This document shows, piece by piece, positions 8,162-16,735 of a DNA stretch of 64,000 bases; within the stretch, counting starts at the first letter, position 1, and each line of letters starts with the position of its first letter. The DNA comes from Paenibacillus contaminans. Lineage in GTDB: Bacteria; Bacillota; Bacilli; Paenibacillales; NBRC-103111. Where the stretch lies: assembly GCF_003285015.1 (NCBI RefSeq), contig NZ_QMFB01000012.1, positions 62,001 to 126,000 on the forward strand, in the 5' to 3' direction. The notes beneath the pieces were generated by a model. It was given only the letters and a program-made list of their open reading frames with translations. It made no database searches and was not told where the DNA came from. Position numbers and translations under genes: made by a program.

Positions 8162-9528
8162 GCAAATCCAAATCCCTCCATCCGCTCCCGCACCTCGGGC
8201 GAAATCAGCCAATCCCCGATCGCATCGGAATAAGCAAGCCCCTCGTCGGTCAGCCGCAGCTCTCCCTGCTCGACGACAGCCATTCCGCTTTGCAGCAGCA
8301 TTTCCAGCTCCGGAAAATCGTTCCGCACATCGCTTCCGAAACGGTCCTTATATGCGGTAAACGCCAGTCCCTCACTATGCAAAACCGCCTTAAGCAAAAA
8401 CCTCCGCTTCTGCTCCGCCTCATTCAGCACGAAGCCGTAGTCGGCCGTATCGTACCGCTCCGCCGCAACATAATCGGCGATAATGGAGGCGGTCGCTTGA
8501 CGGTCTACCGCATAACGGGAGGCGTAGTGGAGATTGCGGGTGTACGAGCGGGCGCCGCAGCCCAGCCCGACCATCCCTTCCTCCTGACAGCCGTAGGGCA
8601 GAAGCGTTTTGGCTGACCCTTCGTCCTCCTTGGAGAACCTCCGCATCGAATGCTGGATGTAGCCCGATCGGCGCAGCAAGTCGCGTGCCGCAAAGTAACA
8701 CTCCATACGCAGATCGCCGCCGCGCTTGCGGATATCCTCCGGCTTTACGATCGTTTGCTCCCGCGTATAAAGAGGATAGAGGAATATTTCCTCAGGGCCG
8801 TATGAAAGCGCCCGTTCGACCGAATAAAGCCACGAGTCCGCCGTCTGGCCCGGCAAGCCGTAGATGAGATCCAAATTAAGAATCGGGAACGGCTCCCGTT
8901 TAAGCAGCTCAAGCGCCCTCTCGACCTCAAGCGGCATCTGCGGCCGGTAAATGGCGGCGGCTTCCGCTTCGATGAAGCTTTGAATGCCCATGCTGACTCT
9001 GTCCACGCGCCGCTCTCTCAGAATGCGAAGCCGGTCCTCCGTGACGGTTTCCGGCGACGTTTCCACCGAAATCGAGGCTTTCTCCGGGTCCAGCCCCATT
9101 ATCTCTTCGGCAATGTCAAAAAGCCGGTCCAGCAGCTCCGGTGCAAGCAGCGTCGGCGTCCCCCCGCCGATCGCAAAACGCGCAAACGGCTTATGGCTGA
9201 CCAACGGCGCCCACTGCCGAGCTTGCCGTTCCAATGCATCGACGTACTGCAGATGCGCATCCCGCCTTTTATCGGGCAGCGTGAACAAATTGCAGAAGCC
9301 GCAGCGCGCGCCGCAGAACGGAATATGCATGTACAGGAAAAACGTCTCCGCCTGCTCCCCGCGCCACAGCTCCGAAAGCGGGACGCGCGGCTGCAGCTCA
9401 CGGTAGGCCGTTTTATGCGGGTAAGAATACAAATAAGAGCGATAAGGATCGGAACGCAGACTTTCGCTCCAGCTTCGGATTGCCGAAGCGTCGCTAGCCG
9501 ATTCCTTCTCATGAGAGGAAGGGTACAT
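8158..9528 (-). CDS. STM4012-family radical SAM protein (HemN-like)
   Basis: 456 residues. FCGARCGFCN gives the C72-X3-C76-X2-C79 motif after IPF, as in coproporphyrinogen III dehydrogenase-like enzymes; GGGTPTLL, ETSPETVTEDRL, RVSMGIQSF and NLDLIYGLPGQT are the HemN-type blocks. A C-terminal HemN-like domain with LGCGARSYT follows. The operon context argues for a role outside haem synthesis. ATG at 9528 is chosen; the SD is weak and a longer start at 9591 would overlap the upstream gene by 34 bp. Confidence 0.88.
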   Translation of the reverse strand: MYPSSHEKESASDASAIRSWSESLRSDPYRSYLYSYPHKTAYRELQPRVPLSELWRGEQAETFFLYMHIPFCGARCGFCNLFTLPDKRRDAHLQYVDALERQARQWAPLVSHKPFARFAIGGGTPTLLAPELLDRLFDIAEEIMGLDPEKASISVETSPETVTEDRLRILRERRVDRVSMGIQSFIEAEAAAIYRPQMPLEVERALELLKREPFPILNLDLIYGLPGQTADSWLYSVERALSYGPEEIFLYPLYTREQTIVKPEDIRKRGGDLRMECYFAARDLLRRSGYIQHSMRRFSKEDEGSAKTLLPYGCQEEGMVGLGCGARSYTRNLHYASRYAVDRQATASIIADYVAAERYDTADYGFVLNEAEQKRRFLLKAVLHSEGLAFTAYKDRFGSDVRNDFPELEMLLQSGMAVVEQGELRLTDEGLAYSDAIGDWLISPEVRERMEGFGFA

Positions 9529-9557
9529 CTTACGTTCACATCCTTTCCTTCGGGCAA

Positions 9558-10343
9558 TTATAAAATAAATTCGCGGTACGGCACGTTCCATACCGCTTCA
9601 TGGGCCAGACGATGCCCTTCATAGCCGTCCTCGCCGTAGCAAGTGCCGTGATCGGAGAACGCCAGGCAAAACACCGGGCGACTCCGCTTCCGCAGCGCAT
9701 CGAACAACCGCCCCAGCTGGCCGTCCACATACCGCAGTGCGGCGCGCTGCGTCTCCACGGAATCCTTTTTGGCGCCTTCGACGAAATAGTGATTGGGCCC
9801 ATGTATCGCCGATACGTTCAGAAACAGAAACAAACGCTGCTCCTGCTCGGTCCGGTCAAGCAGCTTGAGCGCGTGATTGACTTGATGCTCCGTGGAGCGC
9901 GGATTGGTTACGCCGAACGTCATGCGCCAATAGCTTTCCTGAAAATAACCGGGGAGCACGCGGGCCAAAGGCACTTTTTTGGTGAAAAAAATGACGCCGC
10001 CGATACAAATCGTCCGGTACCCTTCCGCTTGAAGGCCGGAAACGATATCCGGGGTATCGAACAGCCACGTATGCGGATGCGTTTGGAATCCCGTGTTCTT
10101 GGAATGAAACAACCGGATATGCGTCGACTTGTCCGTCGTCGCGGGCGTCGGCAGAAATCCGCCGAAGAAGGCGTGATGCGCCGCATAAGTAAAGCTGCCC
10201 GGCGTATGCCGCTTCTCCCACGATCCGCCGCCGCATAAGTTCGGACAGTTCCGTTCTTCCAGAACGGCAGCGTCATAACGAAGCGTATCCAGCGTAATCA
10301 TCACGATATCGTGGGAGCCGACAATCGCATTCATGTCCATCAT
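9558..10343 (-). CDS. STM4013/SEN3800-family hydrolase (sulfatase/alkaline phosphatase fold)
   Basis: 261 residues. The metal-binding blocks of the alkaline-phosphatase superfamily are present: ITLDTLRYDA near the start and FSDHGTCYGEDGYEGH near the end. No signal peptide, so it acts in the cytoplasm, unlike most sulfatases. No sulfatase formylglycine motif CxPxR is present. ATG at 10343 overlaps the upstream stop by 4 bp (ATGA). It may hydrolyse a phosphate or sulfate ester or transfer a phosphoryl group; the substrate is unknown. Confidence 0.87.
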   Translation of the reverse strand: MMDMNAIVGSHDIVMITLDTLRYDAAVLEERNCPNLCGGGSWEKRHTPGSFTYAAHHAFFGGFLPTPATTDKSTHIRLFHSKNTGFQTHPHTWLFDTPDIVSGLQAEGYRTICIGGVIFFTKKVPLARVLPGYFQESYWRMTFGVTNPRSTEHQVNHALKLLDRTEQEQRLFLFLNVSAIHGPNHYFVEGAKKDSVETQRAALRYVDGQLGRLFDALRKRSRPVFCLAFSDHGTCYGEDGYEGHRLAHEAVWNVPYREFIL

Positions 10344-11611
10344 GACAGTTCCCCCTTTCCTTCCGTTCCTTGTGCGGCAGCCGCTGTTGCCCGGCCTTGT
10401 CTGCGCCCGCCCAGCCGTTTCATCTCCCACGTATAAGGATCGCAGTCCTGATGATAGACATGATAAAGCAAGTCGCCGAACGGATTGACATCCACCGCAT
10501 AGGGCCGATGCGACCCGCGGCTAACCAGAATATCGACTCCCGCAACGGTCGAGGATTTGAACGCTGCCAGCGCCCCGACTGCGCATTCCCTCACCGCGGC
10601 CTGCACCTCGTCGGATAGGCCTGCCGCCTCGGGACTCATGCGCTCGCTGCGCAGATGCAGGTTCGTAATCGGCGTCGAGCTGACTCGCGCGACGCTGTGG
10701 CAAGCCTCGCCGGCGACGACAAGCTGCCGGATATCGAACGCGCGATCTCCATGCGAGGCTTTGGCGATCCACTGCTCCACATGCGCGCCGTGGCGCAGAA
10801 GCCAGTCGAGAATCGGGCGAATTTCATTCCGCTTCGTATACCGCCGCAATTTCATCGAGTTGTAATAGATCGGCGGTCTGGACACATAATGCTCTGCGCC
10901 GACAGTCGTGATCGCAAGCTCCGCTCCGGTGGCCGGATTGATCTGATAGGCGACTACGCCGCAAGCTCCCGAACCGGAGGCCAGCTTTACGAACACACGG
11001 TGCATCCGTTCGCGAAGCATCGTTTCCCGCAGCGCTTCGCCGTTCGGTATGCTTTCCGGCGCGGCCAACGCCCGCGGCGTCGGAACGCCGGCTGCCGACA
11101 GCACCCGATGGGTGTGCCGTTTATCAAACATGCCGGCAATATCGCCGGGGGCATTGATCCACTCGGCTTCCGGCCAAAGCTCAGCCGCCTCGCTGTCGAG
11201 CTTGGCCAACAGGCGTCCGAAGCCGCGAAACCATTGGGAAGGATGATACAGCCTTCCCTTCTGTTCCTTCAAGGCCAAAGCGGCACCCGCCGACCATGGA
11301 TCGGGATCGCGGATGCCGCCGAACGGCAGCAGGCGGTCGCTGCCTGTGCGATCGGGGGCACCGAGCGCAATCAGCTCCCGCTCGACTTCAAAATGCTCGC
11401 CCGGCGCATCCAGCCGCAGCAGCGGAGCGGCTGGGGCGGCGCAGCTCCCCAGCCCGCCTGCATGAGCCGCCGCTTCCAGTGAGACTCTGCCCTGGAGAAG
11501 ATCAAGATAAGGCACGACGACCGCCGGAGGGAGGCCGAGCGCCGCCCTCGCCTTTTGCAGACCGGCCGTACGCCGATTCCCGGGATTTCCGATTACCAGC
11601 AATTGCTCCAT
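10340..11611 (-). CDS. STM4014-family protein (ATP-grasp-like ligase)
   Basis: 423 residues. An N-terminal pre-ATP-grasp-like region (~150 residues) precedes DKRHTHRVLSAAGVPTPRAL, a hydrophobic strand with lysine (RVFVKLASGSGACGVVAY), and the metal-binding end AGVDILVSRG followed by YAVDVNPFGDLLY, the layout of ATP-grasp enzymes that join a carboxylate to an amine through an acyl phosphate. The C-terminus is low-complexity Ala/Gly/Arg. It follows the LRR gene by 2 bp. ATP-grasp enzymes in such clusters often modify peptides or proteins; here that is inference. Confidence 0.85.
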   Translation of the reverse strand: MEQLLVIGNPGNRRTAGLQKARAALGLPPAVVVPYLDLLQGRVSLEAAAHAGGLGSCAAPAAPLLRLDAPGEHFEVERELIALGAPDRTGSDRLLPFGGIRDPDPWSAGAALALKEQKGRLYHPSQWFRGFGRLLAKLDSEAAELWPEAEWINAPGDIAGMFDKRHTHRVLSAAGVPTPRALAAPESIPNGEALRETMLRERMHRVFVKLASGSGACGVVAYQINPATGAELAITTVGAEHYVSRPPIYYNSMKLRRYTKRNEIRPILDWLLRHGAHVEQWIAKASHGDRAFDIRQLVVAGEACHSVARVSSTPITNLHLRSERMSPEAAGLSDEVQAAVRECAVGALAAFKSSTVAGVDILVSRGSHRPYAVDVNPFGDLLYHVYHQDCDPYTWEMKRLGGRRQGRATAAAAQGTEGKGELS

Positions 11612-11613
11612 CC

Positions 11614-12459
11614 TTATTCGGTCAATGACGGATACCGGTAATCCTCATCTTCGTCCGCATCCTGTTGATCGCTCATATCTACGTTCAGCCCCGACTGCTT
11701 CCAGCGGAGCATCATTTTGTCCGACATGTAATGGTAGCTCAAATCGAGCTTCTGCAGCTTGGCCGCCTTGCCGCTCCCGATCAGCGCTTCCGCGCCCTTG
11801 TCCGTCAGCGTTCCCATCGACAAATCAAGCGTGTGCAGTTGATCGAGAATAGGCGCGTCGGCCAGCGCGATGGCGATTTCGTCCTGCAGCTCGCTGTTTT
11901 TCAAGCCAAGATAGGTCAGCTTGGGGAATCTCCTCGGCTCGGCGAGCGGCAGAACGTCTTCGAGGCCGCCGTCAAAGCCGTAATCCTCTACGCCCAAGTA
12001 CACCTCCAGCTTGTTCAACTCGGGGAATCGGCCGCTGCCGATGCTGGAAAGAACGTTTTTGCCGAGACCTCCGCAAATGATAACGAGCTCCTTCAGCTTT
12101 TCGTGGCCGGCAGGCTCAAGCTCCAGCCCGCTGCCGCCCTTGATCGTCAGCGACGTCAGCTCGGGATAAGCGGACAGAAGCGGCGCAAGGTTGCTTTGCA
12201 TAATCCAGGATACTTCGCATTCTTCAGAATCCATATCACCTATGAAAAGCTTCCTCAGTTTCGGAAAGCGGTCCTTGCAAGCAACCAGCGTTTCTACAAT
12301 CTCTCCCGAATCATTCTCGTAAGAGCCGCCCCAATCTCCAATAATGAGACTAGTGAGCTCCCGCCCCTCCGGCCCGTTCGCCAGTTCTTCCAAAAGCTCT
12401 TTCATTTTGCGTCCTGCCTCATACTGATCGTAATCAATCGTAAGCTTAACCTCGGACAT
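11614..12459 (-). CDS. STM4015-family leucine-rich-repeat protein
   Basis: 281 residues. Several leucine-rich repeats follow each other (LKELVIICGG, LNKLEVYLG, LTYLGLKNSELQDE, LHTLDLSMGTLTDKGAEAL, LQKLDLSYHYMSDKMM). The C-terminal tail is acidic and ends DEDEDYRYPSLTE. ATG at 12459 follows GGGAGGG. No signal peptide or membrane segment. It is the first gene of the operon and the only one without an enzyme fold, so it is either the scaffold that presents a substrate or the substrate itself, with the flexible tail as a candidate target. This last point is inference. Confidence 0.87.
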   Translation of the reverse strand: MSEVKLTIDYDQYEAGRKMKELLEELANGPEGRELTSLIIGDWGGSYENDSGEIVETLVACKDRFPKLRKLFIGDMDSEECEVSWIMQSNLAPLLSAYPELTSLTIKGGSGLELEPAGHEKLKELVIICGGLGKNVLSSIGSGRFPELNKLEVYLGVEDYGFDGGLEDVLPLAEPRRFPKLTYLGLKNSELQDEIAIALADAPILDQLHTLDLSMGTLTDKGAEALIGSGKAAKLQKLDLSYHYMSDKMMLRWKQSGLNVDMSDQQDADEDEDYRYPSLTE

Positions 12460-12479
12460 CGGATTCCCTCCCATTAATA

Positions 12480-12743
12480 AATGCCTCGATTATCATGCTG
12501 CAATATTAGAAATGCACGAATCAAGCATCGCACAAATCTCTCGACATTTCCAGTTATTCACTGACATGGGGTCAATTAATGGAAAAGATACATCCCCGCT
12601 TAAAGCTGCTAAAAAGGTGCTGAATTTGCAAACAAATACGCTTCCATCCTCACTTTAACAGTGGTTTTGGAAGCGTATTTGTTCAATATTTCGGGACTGC
12701 CCCCTTCCGCTCTCAAGCTCTGGGACAGCCCCTGCCATACTCT
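12480..12743. repeat. Intergenic region with hairpin and decayed transposon ends
   Basis: A perfect 15-bp inverted repeat (ACAAATACGCTTCCA at 12632-12646; complement 12668-12682) has the same arms as the hairpin at 842-895. To its right TCGGGACTGCCCC (12691-12703) and CTGGGACAGCCCC (about 12719-12731) resemble the end of the MITE at 7137-7295. No left end is found. The promoter of the STM4015-4011 operon must also lie here; I could not fix it. Confidence 0.55.
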
Positions 12744-14801
12744 CTACAGATCCAGAAACATCGGTACCTGATGATCGGCACTCGGGATGGCCGTATCGGG
12801 CTTATCGTCGCTTATGTACCCGAGCTGCAGCAGATGGAGCTCTCCGGTCTCCAGGCTAAGATCGGCTTTATCGAGCACGATGCCGATCGCCGTCCCGGAC
12901 GGATCCGCCGCATAACCGGAGGCATCGAGCGTCCGGATCAGCGTCCACTCCCACGTGTTGCCGTCGCCGGCATATCTGTACAGACGATTGCCCTCAAGCA
13001 GCATATCCGCCTTGTAGCCCTGCCAATGGACGACATTCAACCGTTCTCCGGCCGGTTTGCCGGTATGGATCAGCAGCTGCGTTCTAACAGCAGGCCTGAG
13101 TCCGGTTAACGAAATGCGGATGCTTTGGTCCGAACCGGCTACCTTCAAAACGCTTTGTCCGTTCTGCGCATATACCGGTATACTCGCCCAATCTTTGCCC
13201 TCCATGCCAGGGACAGGCTTCTTTCCGCCCGTCGGCAAATGGTACGCGGCTCGCCCGAAACGCTTGCCGTCGCCGTTGATGGAGATGGCTCCTTCCCCTG
13301 TGCGCATGATGGTTTGACTAGGGGAAACGGCAATCGGACGTCCCGTGCCTATGAAGTCCAAATCCGGCGCAAGGTCGGGATAATAATGCAGCGTGCTTGT
13401 AGTGGCCGAGTAATGGAAATCCGTCCACTGCATAGGAATGCCGTACATCGCGGCCGCCCACCAGGCGAAAGCGAAACGTTCGCTTCCCCCGTCGTCCGCT
13501 TGTGCCGAATCCTCGGCAACGGTGGAGACGGCGGCGGTTCTGATCCCTTTTTTGGCCTGATAGTACATGCTCTTGGCGATCTTGTCCTGCCATAAATCGA
13601 AAGGCATATATTCCCCTTTGCCGACCAGCCAGCTCTCCGACAAATACCAGTCGCCTTCGCCGACTAATGACGGAGCGTAGTTCCCCTTCTCATCGTAGTC
13701 GCCGCTCACATCGTCCGGGTTCCAGGCTCCCAAAAACACGTTAAGCCCGCTGCGGTGGATGTAGTCGATCATATGGCTTTGCCTCTCGCGCGTGACTCCG
13801 AAATCGTAGCCTGCGTCATCCAAGTAAATACCCGAAGCGCCGAGCCTCTTCCACTGATCGACGGCCAACTCCATCCGGGCGTAAGTCAGATCGCTAGTCG
13901 ACACTCCGAGGTCCACGTACCCGAATATGCGCTTGCCTTGCTCGGATAGAGCCGTCACGACCTTGGAGGAACGTGCATAATCCGCATATTCCGGATCCTC
14001 CACGCCGCTTCCGAATATGAGCATTTCGAAGGGCTCGAATGCCTGCAAAGCCTTCGCAAGATCCCCGTCGGCTCCGTTTACCAGACTGGGAATCCCGTAG
14101 TAGATGCCAAGTCTGCTCAAAGCTTTGCCTTTGTCGGAGACAATGGCCGGATTGCGGTCGGCGCCCTCCGGCACGACGAAACGCCCGCCGTATTCGCCGC
14201 GCGCAAGCAGCTCCAGGAAGCGGACGGCCTCCGCCCGGGTCAATAACCCTTCTTGCTCGAAGCCCTCGACGCTTTTGCCCGTCCTGCCTTCCGACAGCTT
14301 CTTCTCGTACAGGAACTCGATCGACTCCGAAACCGAGTAGCCGCGGCCGAATGCGGAGGCGATCATCCGCGCCACTTGACCGCGCCGCACCGGCGTATGC
14401 CGATGATCGGAAAGCTCCGTGCCCGTAACCGGAACGCGGTACAAGGCAGCCGCTTTGTAGAAGGGATCCGACCAATTCGTTTCCGCCTGAGGACGTGCCA
14501 GCCGGCCCGCCGCTTCCTTCGTATCGGGGAAGAACCTAAGCAGCATAGCCAAAAACTCCGCTTCCGTCACCTGCCGTTCCGGCCGCAGCAGCTTCTGCCC
14601 CGACTCCTCGTAGCCGGAAACAATGCCCTGCTCGACTCCCCACGCCATCGTATCGTAATACCAAGCTTTATCGTCCGGCTTCATATCCGCATAACCGGAC
14701 AAATCCGTTGACTCCGCGGCCATCGGTGCGGAAATACAGCTCAAGAGCAGTCCGCTTGCCAGAAGCGCCCCGCATATCCTCGTACGTAATCGATATTTCA
14801 A
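12744..14801 (-). CDS. Exported SLH-domain protein with glycosidase-like barrel
   Basis: 685 residues with a signal peptide (MKYRLRTRICGALLASGLLLSC...AAES). Residues ~35-200 hold SLH units (YADMKPDDKAWYYDTMAWGVEQGIVSG is typical) that anchor to the cell wall. Residues ~230-500 form a TIM-barrel-like domain: LGIYYGIPS, FGYVDLGVST, RLGASGIYLDDAGYDFG, which resembles GH114/endo-alpha-1,4-polygalactosaminidase-type proteins, with D-D in the strand-end position of acid catalysts. The last ~180 residues are a beta-sandwich-like domain. The start is TTG at 14801 behind AGGGGGG. Likely a cell-surface carbohydrate-active enzyme; the substrate is unknown. Confidence 0.82.
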   Translation of the reverse strand: MKYRLRTRICGALLASGLLLSCISAPMAAESTDLSGYADMKPDDKAWYYDTMAWGVEQGIVSGYEESGQKLLRPERQVTEAEFLAMLLRFFPDTKEAAGRLARPQAETNWSDPFYKAAALYRVPVTGTELSDHRHTPVRRGQVARMIASAFGRGYSVSESIEFLYEKKLSEGRTGKSVEGFEQEGLLTRAEAVRFLELLARGEYGGRFVVPEGADRNPAIVSDKGKALSRLGIYYGIPSLVNGADGDLAKALQAFEPFEMLIFGSGVEDPEYADYARSSKVVTALSEQGKRIFGYVDLGVSTSDLTYARMELAVDQWKRLGASGIYLDDAGYDFGVTRERQSHMIDYIHRSGLNVFLGAWNPDDVSGDYDEKGNYAPSLVGEGDWYLSESWLVGKGEYMPFDLWQDKIAKSMYYQAKKGIRTAAVSTVAEDSAQADDGGSERFAFAWWAAAMYGIPMQWTDFHYSATTSTLHYYPDLAPDLDFIGTGRPIAVSPSQTIMRTGEGAISINGDGKRFGRAAYHLPTGGKKPVPGMEGKDWASIPVYAQNGQSVLKVAGSDQSIRISLTGLRPAVRTQLLIHTGKPAGERLNVVHWQGYKADMLLEGNRLYRYAGDGNTWEWTLIRTLDASGYAADPSGTAIGIVLDKADLSLETGELHLLQLGYISDDKPDTAIPSADHQVPMFLDL

Positions 14802-15036
14802 GGGTTACCCCCCTAGTTAGATGAAATTCCTATCATTATAGTAAATTATAGGATATTTATCAATTGGCGTCATAGAGTCCGATCGCGTTCGGAATCGAAC
14901 CTTCTTTTCCGCTTGGAAGACGTTCCTCCGGAATATCGCGATCGGCCGGCCGGCGGTTCGACGCAATGTTTACCGCCGCTTTCCGTTCATCCCGTCTTTC
15001 GGCCAGTGCTGCGATCCTTTAACGGACTCCATGCCG

Positions 15037-15873
15037 TCACTTCGAAATATCGACGAACCCTTCCCCGAACACATCGCGTACGTCATGAATGGTAATGAAC
15101 GCCTCTTTGTCGATCGATCTGACGATCTTCTTGAGCATGCTCACTTCCTGCTTGCTGATTACAATGTACAGGATCTCTTTGGGCGTTTTGGAATAATGGC
15201 CTTGTCCGTAGATGACGGTAACTCCTCTGTCCATCACTACGTTCACTTGCTCCGCTATTTTATTATGCTCTTTGGATATAATGGTAACTGCCTTCTTCGG
15301 ATTCACGCCTTCAATAATGAAGTCCATCACTTTGGTCGCTATATAAAGCATGACGATCGTAAACATCAAGCTTTGAGCGCCGATAATGAAATACGAAGAG
15401 AACGCGACGATCAAATCGAAAAATAACAGCGCATAACTGACATTCCAATCCAGGTACTTATTCATCATTCTCGCTAAAATGGTCGTCCCCGCGGTTGTCC
15501 CGCCGACCCGTATAATCAAACCGATCCCCGCGCCCGCGAACACGCCTCCGAATATCGCGTTGATCGTCAATTCATCGGACGCGATGTGCCAATCCTCCGT
15601 CAGGTGCAGGAAAAGGGAATGGAACGAAACCGCAATGATCGTATACACCGTCGTCGATTTATCGAGAAATTTATAACCGGCGATCAACAAAACGGCGTTA
15701 AAAATCAAACTCACAAGGCTGGGCGACCACTCGAACAGGTAGTACAAAATGATGGTTATTCCCGTTACCCCGCCTTCGCCGAACTCATTGGGAATGACGA
15801 ACAGGTTGATCGCCAAAGCAAAAAGCAGCGCTCCCGCCATGATGACAAAAATATCTATAATCCGTTTTTTCAT
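15037..15873 (-). CDS. YitT family membrane protein (DUF161 + DUF2179)
   Basis: 278 residues. Five or six hydrophobic segments occupy the first ~200 residues, with the family motifs FVIPNEFGEGGVTGI and IIRVGGTTAGTTILARMMNKY. The C-terminal ~80 residues (VTIISKEHNKIAEQV...GVTVIYGQGHYS) form the soluble DUF2179 domain. ATG at 15873 follows GAGAGGATA. Function in the family is not established. Monocistronic. Confidence 0.93.
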   Translation of the reverse strand: MKKRIIDIFVIMAGALLFALAINLFVIPNEFGEGGVTGITIILYYLFEWSPSLVSLIFNAVLLIAGYKFLDKSTTVYTIIAVSFHSLFLHLTEDWHIASDELTINAIFGGVFAGAGIGLIIRVGGTTAGTTILARMMNKYLDWNVSYALLFFDLIVAFSSYFIIGAQSLMFTIVMLYIATKVMDFIIEGVNPKKAVTIISKEHNKIAEQVNVVMDRGVTVIYGQGHYSKTPKEILYIVISKQEVSMLKKIVRSIDKEAFITIHDVRDVFGEGFVDISK

Positions 15874-15965
15874 AAAAAATATCCTCTCATGCTGCTGCGC
15901 AAAATGGTTTGAATACTACATGATAACATCTGCCCGCACACGAAACCAAGCTGCCTTGCCTGCGC

Positions 15966-16155
15966 TGCAGTCCGGTTTTGCCCTGTTGGAATCAAGTCTG
16001 GCTTCCTTCCCTCGCCGGCAGTCCGAAAATGCCCGCTTGCAGAGGCTATTCGGCTCGGCATACCGGTGAATCCATTCTTCAAGCCGGCAAATTCGGACTC
16101 CAGTATTATGGGGACCTCGATTCCATGATCCAAGCGGGCATTTTCGGATTGCAGC
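15966..16155. repeat. Cluster of four ~25-bp repeats in both orientations
   Basis: The unit TGCAGTCCGAAAATGCCCG with variants occurs directly near 15966-15990 and 16017-16043 and inverted near 16076-16105 and 16126-16154. The second and fourth units form an inverted repeat of 18 of 19 bp about 90 bp apart. The cluster fills the 391-bp gap between yitT and the thioredoxin gene, which has no other gene. Sequence and spacing vary too much for CRISPR. Confidence 0.7.
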
Positions 16156-16264
16156 GTACAAAGGGGCTTACCGTCAGCTCGTTGAGGCAAATGGGATGTT
16201 ATAATGTAGTAAGCTCGACACATTAACAACGGCGGCGAACGATTGGGTTATCGGGGGTAAAAAA

Positions 16265-16600
16265 ATGAAACGAATGATGAGTCTTAGCGAATTGAAGCAA
16301 GTTATCGCGGAAAATCAGCTGGTTCTGCTTGTCATGAAGTCAGCCGATTGCGGGGTATGCGAATCCGTTCAGGCCAAGCTATCCGTCATGCTGGAATCCC
16401 GGACGGGCATCGCCGGCATTTACGTATATATAGCGGATGCGCCGGACGTCGCATCCGAGTATCTGACGCTGTCCGCACCGACAGTGCTGGTTTTCCACGA
16501 AGGGAAAGAGGTGTATCGCATAGCCCGGTTTGTCCTTTTTGACGAGCTCGACCGCTTGCTTTCGCAGTATGAACAATTGATGGAGGAGCATGACGGATAA
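16265..16600 (+). CDS. Thioredoxin-family protein
   Basis: 111 residues of thioredoxin fold with the active-site pair C29-G-V-C32 (SADCGVCESV) and the cis-proline strand SAPTVLVF. The active-site dipeptide GV differs from classical GP, so redox potential and partners probably differ. ATG at 16265 follows GGGGG. Cytoplasmic, no signal peptide. No operon partner. Confidence 0.88.
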   Translation: MKRMMSLSELKQVIAENQLVLLVMKSADCGVCESVQAKLSVMLESRTGIAGIYVYIADAPDVASEYLTLSAPTVLVFHEGKEVYRIARFVLFDELDRLLSQYEQLMEEHDG

Positions 16601-16672
16601 GCCGGCTTAATATGCTCCTGAACGTTTGGGTGGAGCGTTCGGAACGGCATCTGCCTTGTTACGTTCTCAGAA

Positions 16673-16708
16673 GAGGCTCCGTCCTGAATTGCAGTCAAGC
16701 GGAGCCTC
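16673..16708. terminator. Hairpin between convergent genes
   Basis: GAGGCTCCG and CGGAGCCTC form perfect 9-bp arms between the thioredoxin gene and the convergent YdeI-like gene. The T tract is poor, so efficiency is uncertain. Confidence 0.5.
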
Positions 16709-16735
16709 ATCGGTTTATTGGAGCCGCATTCTCCA

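Noticed and set aside
8158..9528. HemN/coproporphyrinogen III dehydrogenase for haem synthesis
   Set aside because: Sequence blocks are HemN-like, but the gene lies in the STM4015-4011 operon and no haem gene is near; the STM4012 assignment fits better.
10655..12477. Two long + strand frames (275 and 270 codons)
   Set aside because: Antisense to the STM4014 and STM4015 genes, which have clear domains, ribosome sites and coupling.
15966..16155. CRISPR array
   Set aside because: Four units only, in both orientations, with unequal spacing and variable sequence; no cas genes.
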